Shown here: positions 1 through 9,053 of the stretch, piece after piece | Numbering within the stretch: position 1 is the stretch's first letter | Layout: every line of letters begins with the position of its first letter | From: Faecalicatena orotica | GTDB lineage: Bacteria; Bacillota; Clostridia; Lachnospirales; Lachnospiraceae | NCBI RefSeq assembly: GCF_003149245.1 | Contig: NZ_QGDL01000008.1 | Location: 124,001 to 188,000 of the forward strand | Length of the DNA: 64,000 nucleotides | Reading direction: 5' to 3' | The notes under the pieces: model-generated | What the model was told of the DNA's origin: nothing | Database searches by the model: none | The model's input: the letters and a program-made list of their open reading frames with translations, nothing else | Position numbers and translations under genes: made by a program

Positions 1-101
1 CGAATATAACAAGTGTTATATAACAATGATTATATTGTAGATCCAGAGGTTTGTCAACTTCTTTAAATGCATGGAATCCTGTAGCGCAGGAGGTGTTTTG
101 T

Positions 102-200
102 ATGTGCTTTGAAACAATAAAAAACGAAAATTTAAGAGAAAAATCAAAAGGGGATAATCTAATTGATTTAAGAAATATTATGATGTACAATTACACTTAA
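102..200 (+). CDS. Putative 32-residue small protein of unknown function
   Basis: A short open frame starts with ATG at 102, six bases after a near-perfect Shine-Dalgarno sequence (GGAGGTG, 89-95), and ends with TAA at 198-200. The peptide begins MCFETIKNEN, is rich in Lys, Asn and Glu, has no membrane segment and matches no family I recognise. It lies 69 bases before the YesM-like kinase, so it could be a leader peptide for that operon or a free small protein. The strong ribosome site is the only evidence that it is translated; a chance frame or a remnant of a longer gene is possible. Bases 1-101 show AT-rich DNA and no other gene. Confidence 0.4.
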   Translation: MCFETIKNENLREKSKGDNLIDLRNIMMYNYT

Positions 201-269
201 TTCAGAAAGGTCCAGAATCCAGTACTTTGGGAAAAATATGAACAATTTGATTGCAGGAGGAGAACTGTT

Positions 270-1931
270 ATGGTTAAGAATCTGTTAAATAAATGGCGAC
301 ATTTTGCGTTTCGTAAGCAGATTGTATATGTATATGGATTAAGTGTATTATGTATCATATTGTTCTTCTTAATATTCTATTTTGGAATAACAATCAAATA
401 TGCGAATAAAGAAATGGAAACGAATCTAAAAGTTGAGTGGCTGAAGATTGAGAATGCGCTGAACAATGCAGTGGAAAAGGCCGAGGGTTATTCCAAATTG
501 ATGGAGTCGGTGGATGAAATACAGGCATTTTTGAATAATCCGAAGGAAACTCAGCTTAAAGAGGATCTGGATCAATCTATACTCTCCGGAATTTTGTTGA
601 ATTCGGATATTGATGCTATTTATATTTATGATCTGGAAGGGAATTATTATCATAAAACCCGGGGTCAAACATATACCCCCATTATGAATTCGGTACAGGA
701 GGCATCGTGGTACCATACTGTGTATGCGAAGAAGGGGAAAAGTTCGGTTTATTTCGGTGGCGGCGGATTTTTTGAAGGAAAAGAGGATGGATTTCTTTCT
801 GTGGTCAGCCTGATTAAGGAGCCGGCAACATCTCTCCCTAAGGGTGTGATGATTTGTAATATATCCATAGACCAGATCCTGAAGCCGATTAAAAGTTCAA
901 GTGTTTATTGCAGCATCATGGACGGACTTAAAAATGTGTATTACATCTCCGAACCGATTGAACGGTTAAAAGAAGGGCAGGAGTATAAACGGATTTATGG
1001 ACCGGCGGCCATCACTGTCAGTATTGCGATGGACAAGGCCGTAGTTCATGACCAATATAAAGTGTTCAATATCGGACTGCTTGCAATTTTGATTATATAT
1101 ACAATTTTTATCTTTTTATGCATGAGTGTTCTGGATAATTCGATTGCAAAACCATTAAGCCATGTATTAAAAGTTATGGAAAAAAATCAATTGCAGGAAA
1201 TAGATGTTTTAGAAACGAATCAGGATATGATCAGTCTTCAGACAGGGTTCAATCATATGATTCAAAGAACAGTTTCTTTACTGAGGCAGATCGAGGGGGA
1301 GCAGAAGCAAAAACGGCAATATGAACTAAAAGTTCTGAATGCCCAGGTCAGACCCCATTTTCTGTATAATACATTTGATTCGGTATGTGCGCTTGCATTA
1401 ATGGGGAAGAGCAAGGATGTGTACCTTTTAATGCAGGCACTGGGTAAATACTACAGGATCAGTCTTCATAAAGGTGACGAAACAATCCGTTTAAAGGAAG
1501 AAATTGAAATTATTAAAAATTACATAGTAATACAAAAATATAGATTTGAAGACTTTTTCGAAATCGAATATCGTATTCCAGATGATCTTAACGAATTAAA
1601 GGTACTGAAACTGATTTTACAGCCATTTATCGAAAACGCAATTTATCATGGACTGAAGACGAAAGGCGGCGGAAAGATTACAATAGCGGCGGAGATGGAA
1701 GATGGATATCTTGTGTTAAGAATAAAAGACTCGGGGATGGGCATGTCTGAGGATGCGATTCAAAGAATTTTAAACGGCGAGGTAAACGGGGAAGAAAAAA
1801 GTTTTGGTATTTACGGGACGGCTGAAAGAATTACACTGCATTACGGGCAGGAAAATCTTGTTCATATTTATTCTGAGCCCGGTCTTTACACTACCATCGA
1901 AATAAGAATTCCGAAAGAACAGGGGGAATGA
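270..1931 (+). CDS. YesM-family membrane sensor histidine kinase
   Basis: Sensor kinase that would phosphorylate the response regulator encoded next. A first membrane segment (about residues 20-45) and a second (about 268-290) bracket an extracellular Cache-like sensor of some 220 residues. A HAMP-like linker follows, then the His_kinase dimer motif RPHFLYNT with the phosphoacceptor at His363, and a GHKL ATPase domain with N box (FIENAIYHG) and DSGMGM glycine box near the end. Length (553 residues) is normal for the family. The start ATG follows GGAGGAG by 8 bases. The stop codon lies just ahead of the regulator's start. YesM/YesN pairs usually control neighbouring carbohydrate transport genes, so the ABC/catabolic cluster from 5155 onward is the likely target; this is inference. 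Confidence 0.93.
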   Translation: MVKNLLNKWRHFAFRKQIVYVYGLSVLCIILFFLIFYFGITIKYANKEMETNLKVEWLKIENALNNAVEKAEGYSKLMESVDEIQAFLNNPKETQLKEDLDQSILSGILLNSDIDAIYIYDLEGNYYHKTRGQTYTPIMNSVQEASWYHTVYAKKGKSSVYFGGGGFFEGKEDGFLSVVSLIKEPATSLPKGVMICNISIDQILKPIKSSSVYCSIMDGLKNVYYISEPIERLKEGQEYKRIYGPAAITVSIAMDKAVVHDQYKVFNIGLLAILIIYTIFIFLCMSVLDNSIAKPLSHVLKVMEKNQLQEIDVLETNQDMISLQTGFNHMIQRTVSLLRQIEGEQKQKRQYELKVLNAQVRPHFLYNTFDSVCALALMGKSKDVYLLMQALGKYYRISLHKGDETIRLKEEIEIIKNYIVIQKYRFEDFFEIEYRIPDDLNELKVLKLILQPFIENAIYHGLKTKGGGKITIAAEMEDGYLVLRIKDSGMGMSEDAIQRILNGEVNGEEKSFGIYGTAERITLHYGQENLVHIYSEPGLYTTIEIRIPKEQGE

Positions 1932-1936
1932 ATTAC

Positions 1937-3508
1937 ATGATAAAATTATTGATTGTTGATGATGAGAGGCTTGTAAGAGAGCTGATCCGGTTAAGTGTAA
2001 ACTGGGAAGAAATAGGCTTCACTATAGTAGGGACTGCATCGACCGCGGAAGAGGGGATCGAGAAGGTAGATGAACTAAAGCCGGATGTTGTCTTTACAGA
2101 TGTGAGGATGCCGGGGCAGACAGGACTCGATCTGGCGAGAACTATCGTTGATAAATACCCGATGATAAAAGTAGTGGTAATCTCCGGATATGATGAATTT
2201 GCTTATGTCAATGAGGGGTTGAAAATCGGTATTTTTGACTATCTTTTAAAGCCGATTGCAGAAGATGCCTTAAGGGAGGTCGGATGTAAGGTAAGGGACG
2301 CTATCTTGTCACAGCGCCGGCATAATGAGGAGTTTGAACACTATAAAAGAGAATTTGAACTTAATTACAATAAAATAAGGGAAAAGGCAATCAGCCGGCT
2401 TGTGTATTCATCGGAGGCGGAATCCGCGGCTGAGAACTTAAAGGTATTTCATATTGAATTAAATGAGGATATTTTTCAGGTCGCCGTGCTGGAGTACGGG
2501 CAGGGAATCGAATATGAAACGGAGAAGGAACTGCTAGAAGCCATCCGGATCCGTGAAATTGTGGATGACTTTTTTTCCAGATATGACCATATCTTTTTAT
2601 TTGAGAGAAGTTATCCATATATTGTTATTATCAATAATCAGAAGGATGTGGATTTTAACAGACTCTGTCAGGATGTATGCCGTTTTATAGCGGAAACAGT
2701 TCCTATTCAGGTCTGCATTGGAGTCGGTTCTTTTTATAAAAGTCTCTGGCAGCTGTCCATATCTTACCGCGAGGCAAAAAGTGCACTGAAATATAGTTTT
2801 ACGAGGCAGAGCGGAAAATGCATTTATTTTCAGGAAATTTTGAAAAATCAAAGTCAGGAGCAGTCGGTTCACGATGTTGTTATGAAAAATTACAGTGATT
2901 ACATCAGTCAGGGAATGATCAGCGAAGCAAAGGAGGTATTAAAAGATATCTATGATAATGCAGTGAATCAGAACCTGACAAGGGATCAGGCAATTTTTAT
3001 GACAATCAACCTGATTATGGAAACTTATACAGCGGCAAAAGAATTGAAGATTGATTTAGACAATATTGAAAAAATCCGCACAAAGATGGTTGCTGATATA
3101 TTAACGATGACAGATCTTTTCGAGATGGAGAAGAGCATACTAAACTTACTGGACAAGTTGTTTGAAACATTCAGAAAAGTAAATGAAACAAATCACGCGA
3201 ATGTGCTGGCAAGTATAGAGGACTATATAAAAACTCATTACGAAGAGCCGGATTTATCGCTGACAAAGATTGCAGAGACATTCTATATGAATCCCAATTA
3301 TCTCAGCAGGGTATTCAAAAAGAAGACAAAGAAAACATTTAGGGAATATTTGTTGGATTACCGCATGGAAAAAGCAATGATATTACTGCGGCAGACTTCA
3401 CTGAAGGGATATGAGGTCGCTGACAAGGTCGGGATTCAGGACCCGAATTATTTCAGCGTGTGCTTTAAAAAGAAATTCGGGTATTCGGTCCGCGAAATGG
3501 GGAGGTAG
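1937..3508 (+). CDS. YesN-family AraC-type response regulator
   Basis: Partner of the upstream kinase. An N-terminal receiver domain carries the acidic pair (VDDE), the phosphoacceptor Asp in VVFTDVRMPG (residue 55 from this start) and the conserved Lys in LLKPI. A long middle region (about 120-415) of the YesN type follows. The C-terminal 100 residues are an AraC double helix-turn-helix (SLTKIAETFYMNPNYLSRVFKK and a second helix pair ending in FGYS). An earlier ATG at 1928 overlaps the kinase stop but sits only two bases after the GGGGG ribosome site; the ATG at 1937 has normal spacing, so I chose it. It probably activates the downstream sugar operon. Its 3' end runs into the large palindrome beginning at 3536. 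Confidence 0.92.
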   Translation: MIKLLIVDDERLVRELIRLSVNWEEIGFTIVGTASTAEEGIEKVDELKPDVVFTDVRMPGQTGLDLARTIVDKYPMIKVVVISGYDEFAYVNEGLKIGIFDYLLKPIAEDALREVGCKVRDAILSQRRHNEEFEHYKREFELNYNKIREKAISRLVYSSEAESAAENLKVFHIELNEDIFQVAVLEYGQGIEYETEKELLEAIRIREIVDDFFSRYDHIFLFERSYPYIVIINNQKDVDFNRLCQDVCRFIAETVPIQVCIGVGSFYKSLWQLSISYREAKSALKYSFTRQSGKCIYFQEILKNQSQEQSVHDVVMKNYSDYISQGMISEAKEVLKDIYDNAVNQNLTRDQAIFMTINLIMETYTAAKELKIDLDNIEKIRTKMVADILTMTDLFEMEKSILNLLDKLFETFRKVNETNHANVLASIEDYIKTHYEEPDLSLTKIAETFYMNPNYLSRVFKKKTKKTFREYLLDYRMEKAMILLRQTSLKGYEVADKVGIQDPNYFSVCFKKKFGYSVREMGR

Positions 3509-3535
3509 GCTCAGGCCTGCGAATCGAGAAGGGAC

Positions 3536-3825
3536 GTGAAAAGAAGGGACGGCTGCAATCCTCCCGGGGGAGTACATGCCGTTTTGAAATGCGGACGCAG
3601 GCCTGAGAAATTCTAAGAAGAAAACAGCCGGGAAAATGGGGCATAGCAGACCCAGAGCGGGAAATCTGATGATTTCCCGCTCTGGGTCTGCTGATTTTGT
3701 GATTCGGGATCACAAAATCTCCCCACTTTCCCAGCTGTTTTCTTCAAGAATTTCTATGTCCTGCTTAAGCGTTTCAAAACGGCATGTGCTCCCCCGGGAG
3801 GATTGCAGCCGTCCCTTCTTTTCAC
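3536..3825. repeat. 290-bp cloverleaf palindrome (intergenic element)
   Basis: The outer arms (3536-3641 and 3720-3825) are inverted complements. The outermost 35 bases pair perfectly, and further in there are only scattered mismatches, several of the kind that keep G-U pairing (for example GCCGGGAAAATGGGG opposite a strand that reads as GCTGGGAAAGTGGGG). Between the arms sit two independent perfect hairpins: a 22-bp stem (3645-3666 with 3671-3692, loop TGAT) and an 11-bp stem (3693-3703 with 3709-3719). The whole folds as a three-way junction in either strand. It contains no convincing gene, although it creates chance open frames on both strands. It separates the regulator genes from a decayed nuclease gene and could be a miniature mobile element, a terminator or a structured RNA. 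Confidence 0.85.
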
Positions 3826-4091
3826 TGGTTCATCCAGATGTAGAGCTAAGGTCTGCATTTTGTAGAAAAACTACTTACGAGGATAGATTGTTAGGGGGAG
3901 AGAACTTAAAATATGGGCTCAAAATCTGGAAATTTGAGCTTGTAATATGAAAGAGGTTATGCTAAAATTAGTTCACCTGAAATCACAGGTGCGTTTCAAA
4001 CATTCTTTATATCTGACTTGATGAAATTATGATTTCATTCCAAAGGACATGTTCGTCCAAGTATTCAATGTTTGAAAAATGAAAATGGTTA
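3826..4091. other. Non-coding stretch between cloverleaf and decayed nuclease gene
   Basis: No gene with a ribosome site is visible. A small inverted repeat, CACCTG-N6-CAGGTG, lies at 3979-3996 or close to it. Nothing here resembles the 5' part of the intact nuclease gene found at 59806-60783, so the missing 5' portion of the next gene has been replaced rather than merely frameshifted. Confidence 0.5.
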
Positions 4092-4874
4092 ATGGTATTC
4101 AGTAACACAAAAAAGTGGGTGATGCGTATTGAGTGTATGAACTTGTCAAAGAAAAATGAAATAATCCATTACGCAATGCCTGTTCGCGGGATGCTGTATG
4201 ATGCGTTAAGCTATGTGGATCAGGTCAGCCAAATTAAGAAATTGCGAAGGGAAAATAAAGAGTTGGAGGGCTCAGCTGAATTTCTGTCAGGATTGAAAAA
4301 AACAGATCACCTATATCCTGTAATAACAATCATTTTTTATTATGGTGAGGAAAAATGGGATGGGAAGATAGATCTGCATGGACTTCTCGGAATCGACAGG
4401 AAAGAATATAGTTTATTAAAAACATATGTCCCCAACTATAGAATTAATCTGATTGAACCTAAACGGCTGGAAAATCTGAAGTGTTTTCAAACAGATTTAC
4501 AGATTATTTTTGGTATGTTAAAATATAGAAAAAGCAAGACGGAATTACAGAATTATATGAATTCCAATAAAGAATATTTTAGTAACATCGACGAAGATTC
4601 ATATAATGCAGCCAAAGTGCTGCTTGGCTCGGAAAGCAGTTTAAAAGCAGAAAAACAGGAGTCGGGAGGAATTGATATGTGTAAGGCATTGGATGATTTG
4701 TATCAGGATGGTGTAAACGAAGGGAGAGAGCAAGGGATCAGGGCATTGATGCAGGATTATCTTGATGAAGGATACGACAGAGAAAAGATTCTGGAAAAGC
4801 TGCAGAAGATATTTTCCCTGAGCAGGGAAAAAGCAGAACTGTATTACATGAAGTTTCATCAGCCACAAGAGTAA
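4092..4874 (+). pseudogene. 5'-truncated Rpn/PD-(D/E)XK nuclease-family gene
   Basis: From about 4153 onward the protein aligns throughout with the intact paralogue encoded at 59806-60783 in this window (shared blocks include IHYAMPVRGMLYDAL, EFLSGLKK, LKYRKSK and IDMCKALDDLYQDGV). The first roughly 84 residues of the paralogue are absent and replaced by an unrelated leader (MVFSNTKKW). The missing part contains the conserved Asp of the RYRD motif and the Glu/Gln of ENQ, which form the nuclease centre, so this copy should be catalytically dead. No good ribosome site precedes 4092. The C-terminal portion is otherwise open and well conserved. It is either a recent gene remnant or a retained regulatory fragment; I favour a remnant. 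Confidence 0.8.
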
Positions 4875-4942
4875 CCGTGGAAAATATTTGTTATTAAAAC
4901 GTATCACTTTTTTTGAAATATCACAATAAGTACATATATAAG

Positions 4943-4984
4943 AAAGAGGCAATTTACACAATATGGTAAATATGCCTCTTTTTT
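4943..4984 (+). terminator. Rho-independent terminator after nuclease remnant
   Basis: AAAGAGGCA and TGCCTCTTT arms, with further A/T pairing inside (ATTTA with TAAAT), are followed by TTTTT. The hairpin lies 70 bases beyond the remnant's stop and isolates it from the sugar ABC operon. Between 4985 and 5154 the DNA is very AT-rich. I see no consensus promoter there, as would fit an activator-dependent (YesN-type) promoter. Confidence 0.75.
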
Positions 4985-5154
4985 GTATGGAAATATTAAA
5001 AAAGTTATGAAATGAAGACAATATAAAAGGTAATATTTTTCAAGAAATTGGTTATTTTTTTCGATTCAATATATTTCGTTAATTGGATATTATATAAATA
5101 CAACAAAGGTGTGCAAGAGATACACAAGAAAATTATTTTAGGAGGATTTGATTT

Positions 5155-6219
5155 ATGAACAAAAAAAGGGTGGCAGCGTTGATTACGGTATTGGCTTTTT
5201 CGTTTAGTGCATTAGTAGGATGCGGAGCGTCCAATTCCGGAACCGAAACAAAGGATAAGACGGAATCGTCGGAAACAGGTGAGACAGATTCAAAGGATAG
5301 TGGAAAGATTACGATCGGGTATTCGCTTAAGACGGTTCAGGAAGAACGCTGGCAGAGAGAACTGGATGGCTGCCAGAAAGCGGCAGATGATTTAGGGGTT
5401 GAGTTTCTTTATCAGGTTGCAAACGGGGATGCACAGACACAGGTTTCACAGATTGAGAATCTGATTACCCAGGGAGTGGACGTTATCATGGTTACCGCCG
5501 TGGATGCAGGGGCTTTGTCAAATGTACTGCAGGAGGCAGCGGATGATGGTATCAAGGTTCTTGTATATGACCAGCAGCTTGAAAACACATACGGAGATGC
5601 GTTTGTAGGATACAGTGATTATTCAAACGGCACACTGATCGCCCAGATACTGGCGGATAAGGACGTAAGCGGAAAAGTAGTGCTCCTGCATGGTGATAAG
5701 TCTTCCGGTATTGAGAAGATTATTGAAGGCGAAAAGTCAATATTAGAAGACCTGGATGTAGAGATTGTGATGGAACAGTACTGTACCAACTGGGGAGCAG
5801 AAGCAGCTCTTGGGTATGCACAGAACGCACTTGCAGAACAGAATAATGATATTACTGCATTTGTCTGCATGAACGATGGAATTGCATCGGGTGCGATTCA
5901 GGCATTAGAGGAAGTAGGCATGGACGGTAAGGTTGTGGTAACAGGAATGGACTGCGAACTGACAGCAGTGCAGAGAATCTCAAAGGGGACACAGACATCA
6001 ACGCTTTATAAAGATAGTGATGCATTATCAAGAGCAGCTGTTGAAACAGCAGTTTCTCTGGCAAAAGGTGAAAAGATTACGAGCGATAATACCATTGATT
6101 TTGGTGTCAATGAAATGCCCCATGTGATTGTAAGCTCTGCAATCATTACAAAGGATAACATCCAGACAGAATTAATTGATAAAGGTATTTATACAGAAGA
6201 AGAAATTTCCGGGAAATAA
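5155..6219 (+). CDS. Sugar ABC transporter substrate-binding lipoprotein
   Basis: Extracellular, lipid-anchored binding protein of the ribose/xylose (periplasmic-binding-protein 4) type. The N-terminus has a hydrophobic signal ending in the lipobox LVGC with the lipidated Cys at residue 23, then a Ser/Thr/Glu-rich tether to about residue 45. The mature domain shows the family pattern: TIGYSLKTVQEERWQ at the start, IENLITQGVDVIMVTAVD in the first lobe, and a CMNDGIASGAIQALEEVG hinge region. Length (354) is usual. AGGAGG lies 8 bases before the ATG. It is the first gene of the sugar catabolic operon. Resemblance in this and the ATPase is closest to XylF/XylG-type systems, but the ligand cannot be named from sequence. 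Confidence 0.93.
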   Translation: MNKKRVAALITVLAFSFSALVGCGASNSGTETKDKTESSETGETDSKDSGKITIGYSLKTVQEERWQRELDGCQKAADDLGVEFLYQVANGDAQTQVSQIENLITQGVDVIMVTAVDAGALSNVLQEAADDGIKVLVYDQQLENTYGDAFVGYSDYSNGTLIAQILADKDVSGKVVLLHGDKSSGIEKIIEGEKSILEDLDVEIVMEQYCTNWGAEAALGYAQNALAEQNNDITAFVCMNDGIASGAIQALEEVGMDGKVVVTGMDCELTAVQRISKGTQTSTLYKDSDALSRAAVETAVSLAKGEKITSDNTIDFGVNEMPHVIVSSAIITKDNIQTELIDKGIYTEEEISGK

Positions 6220-6238
6220 TCTCAGTTTATCCAGTCAT

Positions 6239-6290
6239 GTAACTGTTCAGCGGGGGGCTGTGCAGTAAAAGCACAGTCCTGAACAGTTAC
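6239..6290 (+). promoter_or_regulatory. Intercistronic hairpin after binding-protein gene
   Basis: Arms GTAACTGTTCAG (6239-6250) and CTGAACAGTTAC (6279-6290) pair perfectly, and an inner stem CTGTGC/GCACAG sits inside. There is no U-tract, so it is more likely an mRNA 3'-end stabiliser that raises binding-protein output over the ATPase and permease than a full terminator. A similar arrangement follows the second binding-protein gene at 46146-46192. Confidence 0.7.
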
Positions 6291-6331
6291 AGATAGTACA
6301 GGGGGATCAATTATGATGAAAGGAGATTTTA

Positions 6332-7861
6332 ATGGAAGATTATATTTTAGAGATGCAGAATATTACGAAAGAATTTCCGGGTGTCAAGGCACTGGATGAT
6401 GTTACCTTCTGTGTTAAAAAGGGAGAAATTCATTCTCTGGTGGGTGAAAACGGGGCAGGAAAATCAACACTAATGAAGGTTCTCAGTGGTGTTTACCCCG
6501 TGGGACAATATACCGGCATCATGAAAATAAGCGGGAAAGAGCAAGAATACAATAGTGTAAAAGACAGCGAAAGAGCAGGGGTATCTATCATTTATCAGGA
6601 ACTGGGACTGGTAGGGACTATGACAATCTGCGAAAACGTATTTCTGGGAAATGAAATAGTGAAGAACGGGCATATCGACTGGGATGCACAAAACAGAAGA
6701 TGTGTAGAAATGTTAAAACGGGTTAATTTAGATGAAAAGCCGAATACAGTGGTTGAAACACTCGGCACAGGCAAGCAGCAGTTAATCGAAATTGCCAAGG
6801 CATTGAATAAAAATGTAGATATATTGATTTTAGATGAGCCGACCTCTTCACTTACGGAACAGGACAGCAAAAATCTGCTCGATTTATTGAAACAGCTCAG
6901 GGAATCGGGCATGACATGTATCTATATTTCACATAAATTAAATGAGGTGAAAGAAATTTCAGATACCGTTACGGTTTTGAGGGATGGCAGGACGATTACG
7001 ACAAGGCCGATTGGGGAATTGGATGAAAATAAGATGATTTCCTATATGGTGGGGCGTGAAATGACGGATGTTTATCCTGCAAAAACACACACGCCGGGAG
7101 AGGAAGTGCTGTTTGAAGTCAGAGACTGGACAGTGCCGACGAGGAAAAACCCCGAAAAAAACTTGCTGGACCAGATCAGCATCAGTGTGAGAAAAGGGGA
7201 AATTGTTGGGATTTCAGGACTCATGGGGGCCGGAAGGACGGAGTTTGCAATGAGCCTGTTTGGAGCATGGCAGGATAAGCCGTGTTCGGGGGAGATCTAT
7301 TTCAAAGGAAAGAAAAGAGAACGATTCAGACATCCGAGAGAGGCCATTGACAGCGGACTGATGTATCTGTCGGAGGACAGGAAGAGGTTCGGACTTCTTT
7401 TGAATTCTGATTTAAAGGTAAACATGACCCTCTCGAGCCTGAATAAGATTTCAAAAGGCGGTGTGATTGACCTGGATTTGGAAACAGAACAGGCAATGCA
7501 GGGAGTTAAAGACCTGAGTATTAAGACTCCGTCCGTGCTGCAGCTGGCCAAAAACCTAAGTGGCGGCAACCAGCAGAAAGTATTGATTGTAAAAGCGCTG
7601 TTGACGAAACCGGATTTATTGATCTTAGATGAACCGACGAGGGGGATTGATGTCGGGTCAAAATATGAAATCTACCAGCTTATGGATAAAATGGCAAAGG
7701 ACGGAATTTCTATTATTATGATTTCTTCAGAACTGCCAGAAGTTATCAATATGAGTGACAGGGTCTATGTTATGAGCGATGGGAAGATCGCAGGTGAATT
7801 TGATACAAAAGAATCCTTGGTAACACAGGAGACGCTGCTGCAGTGTTCTACTGGGAAATAA
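6332..7861 (+). CDS. Sugar ABC transporter ATP-binding protein (XylG/RbsA type)
   Basis: Cytoplasmic ATPase with two fused ABC domains, as usual for ribose/xylose importers. The first domain has Walker A GENGAGKST, the Q-loop IIYQE and a Walker B ILDEPTSS. The second has the typical degenerate Walker A (GLMGAGRTE), signature LSGGNQQK and ILDEPTRGID. The short insertion after SGVYP (GQYTGIMKISG) is characteristic of the XylG branch rather than RbsA. Length (509) is normal. Start ATG is preceded by AAAGGAG. It works with the permease that begins 20 bases after its stop and with the upstream lipoprotein. Confidence 0.95.
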   Translation: MEDYILEMQNITKEFPGVKALDDVTFCVKKGEIHSLVGENGAGKSTLMKVLSGVYPVGQYTGIMKISGKEQEYNSVKDSERAGVSIIYQELGLVGTMTICENVFLGNEIVKNGHIDWDAQNRRCVEMLKRVNLDEKPNTVVETLGTGKQQLIEIAKALNKNVDILILDEPTSSLTEQDSKNLLDLLKQLRESGMTCIYISHKLNEVKEISDTVTVLRDGRTITTRPIGELDENKMISYMVGREMTDVYPAKTHTPGEEVLFEVRDWTVPTRKNPEKNLLDQISISVRKGEIVGISGLMGAGRTEFAMSLFGAWQDKPCSGEIYFKGKKRERFRHPREAIDSGLMYLSEDRKRFGLLLNSDLKVNMTLSSLNKISKGGVIDLDLETEQAMQGVKDLSIKTPSVLQLAKNLSGGNQQKVLIVKALLTKPDLLILDEPTRGIDVGSKYEIYQLMDKMAKDGISIIMISSELPEVINMSDRVYVMSDGKIAGEFDTKESLVTQETLLQCSTGK

Positions 7862-7880
7862 AAGAAAGGAAGTATTTTTG

Positions 7881-9041
7881 ATGAGAGAAAAAAGAGCGAA
7901 TATCACAGGCGTGCTATATAAAAACAGCCTGTTGATTGAGTTGATTATTATTTTTGCATTGTTTAGTTTTCTTACAAATGGAACCTTTATATCAACAAGA
8001 AACCTGTCCAATTTAATGATGCAGGGTGTTACGTGTTCGATTATCGCAATTACGATGACACTGGTAATCGTATCCTGCAACTGTGATCTTTCGGCAGGGA
8101 CAGCCTTGGGATGCATGGGAACGATTGCTGCCGTGATTCAGGTAAAGGCGGGTTTTGGGACCGCGGCAACACTATTGGTGGTTGCGGCATGCAGTCTGGT
8201 TTTAGGATTGTGGCATGGATTCTGGATTGCGTATAAAAAGCTTCCGGCATTCATTGTAACCCTTGCAACACAGCTGGTTCTGAAAGGGATCATACTTGCA
8301 GTCGGAAACGGGGCCTCTATTGGACCGATGTCGGATAGTTTTTCAAAGTTCGGCAGTTCCTATCTCCCAAATCTCGGTGAAAGCTCCGTACATATTACAA
8401 GCCTTGTTATAGCGCTGGCCGGATGTGTAATCTTCATTGTTATAAGCGTCCGTGGTGAAAAAAGAAAAATACAGCAGGGATTAATCGAAGCAAACTGGAA
8501 TAAGAAGATCATTAAAATAGTGATAGTCGTTGCTGCAATCTTTGTTGTTTCCGGGATCTTTATCTTCTATAAGGGCTTCCCCTATGCGATTGTTGTTTTA
8601 ACAGCCCTTGCGGCAGTGTTCCATTATGTCGTCAACAATACGGTTTTCGGCCGGTATGTCTTTGCGGTGGGCGGCAATGCGGAGGCGGCCAAATTGTCAG
8701 GAATTAAGACGGAGAAAATCAATATGCAGATTTATATGCTTCACAGCCTGATCGTAGGTGTTGCAAGCGTAATTTATCTCGGAAGAGTCGGACAGGCTAC
8801 GCCAACAGCGGGTACATCATTCGAATTCACAGCGATTACAGGCTGCGTAGTCGGCGGAACAAGTATCTTAGGAGGAAGAGGAACGATTGTCGGTGCGGTA
8901 ATAGGAACGATGCTGATGGCAAGCCTGGACAACGGAATGAGCCTGCTGAATATGGGCCAGAGCAGTCAGTATATTGTGAAGGGACTCGTATTAATGCTTG
9001 CAATCGCAATGGACGTTATCTCCAGATCCAAGAGAGGATAG
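7881..9041 (+). CDS. Sugar ABC transporter permease (XylH/RbsC type)
   Basis: Integral membrane subunit with about ten hydrophobic segments, including the family motifs for a branched-chain-permease fold (ALGCMGTIAAVIQ and FTAITGCVVGGTSILGGRGT near residues 310-330). A TTG codon at 7878 could extend the frame by one residue, but ATG at 7881 follows GAAAGGA with good spacing. A hydrophilic loop of about 30 charged residues (RGEKRKIQQGLIEANWNKK) divides the two halves, as in xylose permeases. It completes the ABC system of genes 5155 and 6332. The dehydratase starts 12 bases after its stop, which indicates one transcript. Confidence 0.94.
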   Translation: MREKRANITGVLYKNSLLIELIIIFALFSFLTNGTFISTRNLSNLMMQGVTCSIIAITMTLVIVSCNCDLSAGTALGCMGTIAAVIQVKAGFGTAATLLVVAACSLVLGLWHGFWIAYKKLPAFIVTLATQLVLKGIILAVGNGASIGPMSDSFSKFGSSYLPNLGESSVHITSLVIALAGCVIFIVISVRGEKRKIQQGLIEANWNKKIIKIVIVVAAIFVVSGIFIFYKGFPYAIVVLTALAAVFHYVVNNTVFGRYVFAVGGNAEAAKLSGIKTEKINMQIYMLHSLIVGVASVIYLGRVGQATPTAGTSFEFTAITGCVVGGTSILGGRGTIVGAVIGTMLMASLDNGMSLLNMGQSSQYIVKGLVLMLAIAMDVISRSKRG

Positions 9042-9053
9042 AAAGGATATATG

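Noticed and set aside
3465-3950. Open frames on both strands through the cloverleaf palindrome (82 and 104 codons)
   Set aside because: They arise from the palindrome itself, encode mirror-like Arg/Ser-rich peptides, and lack ribosome sites.
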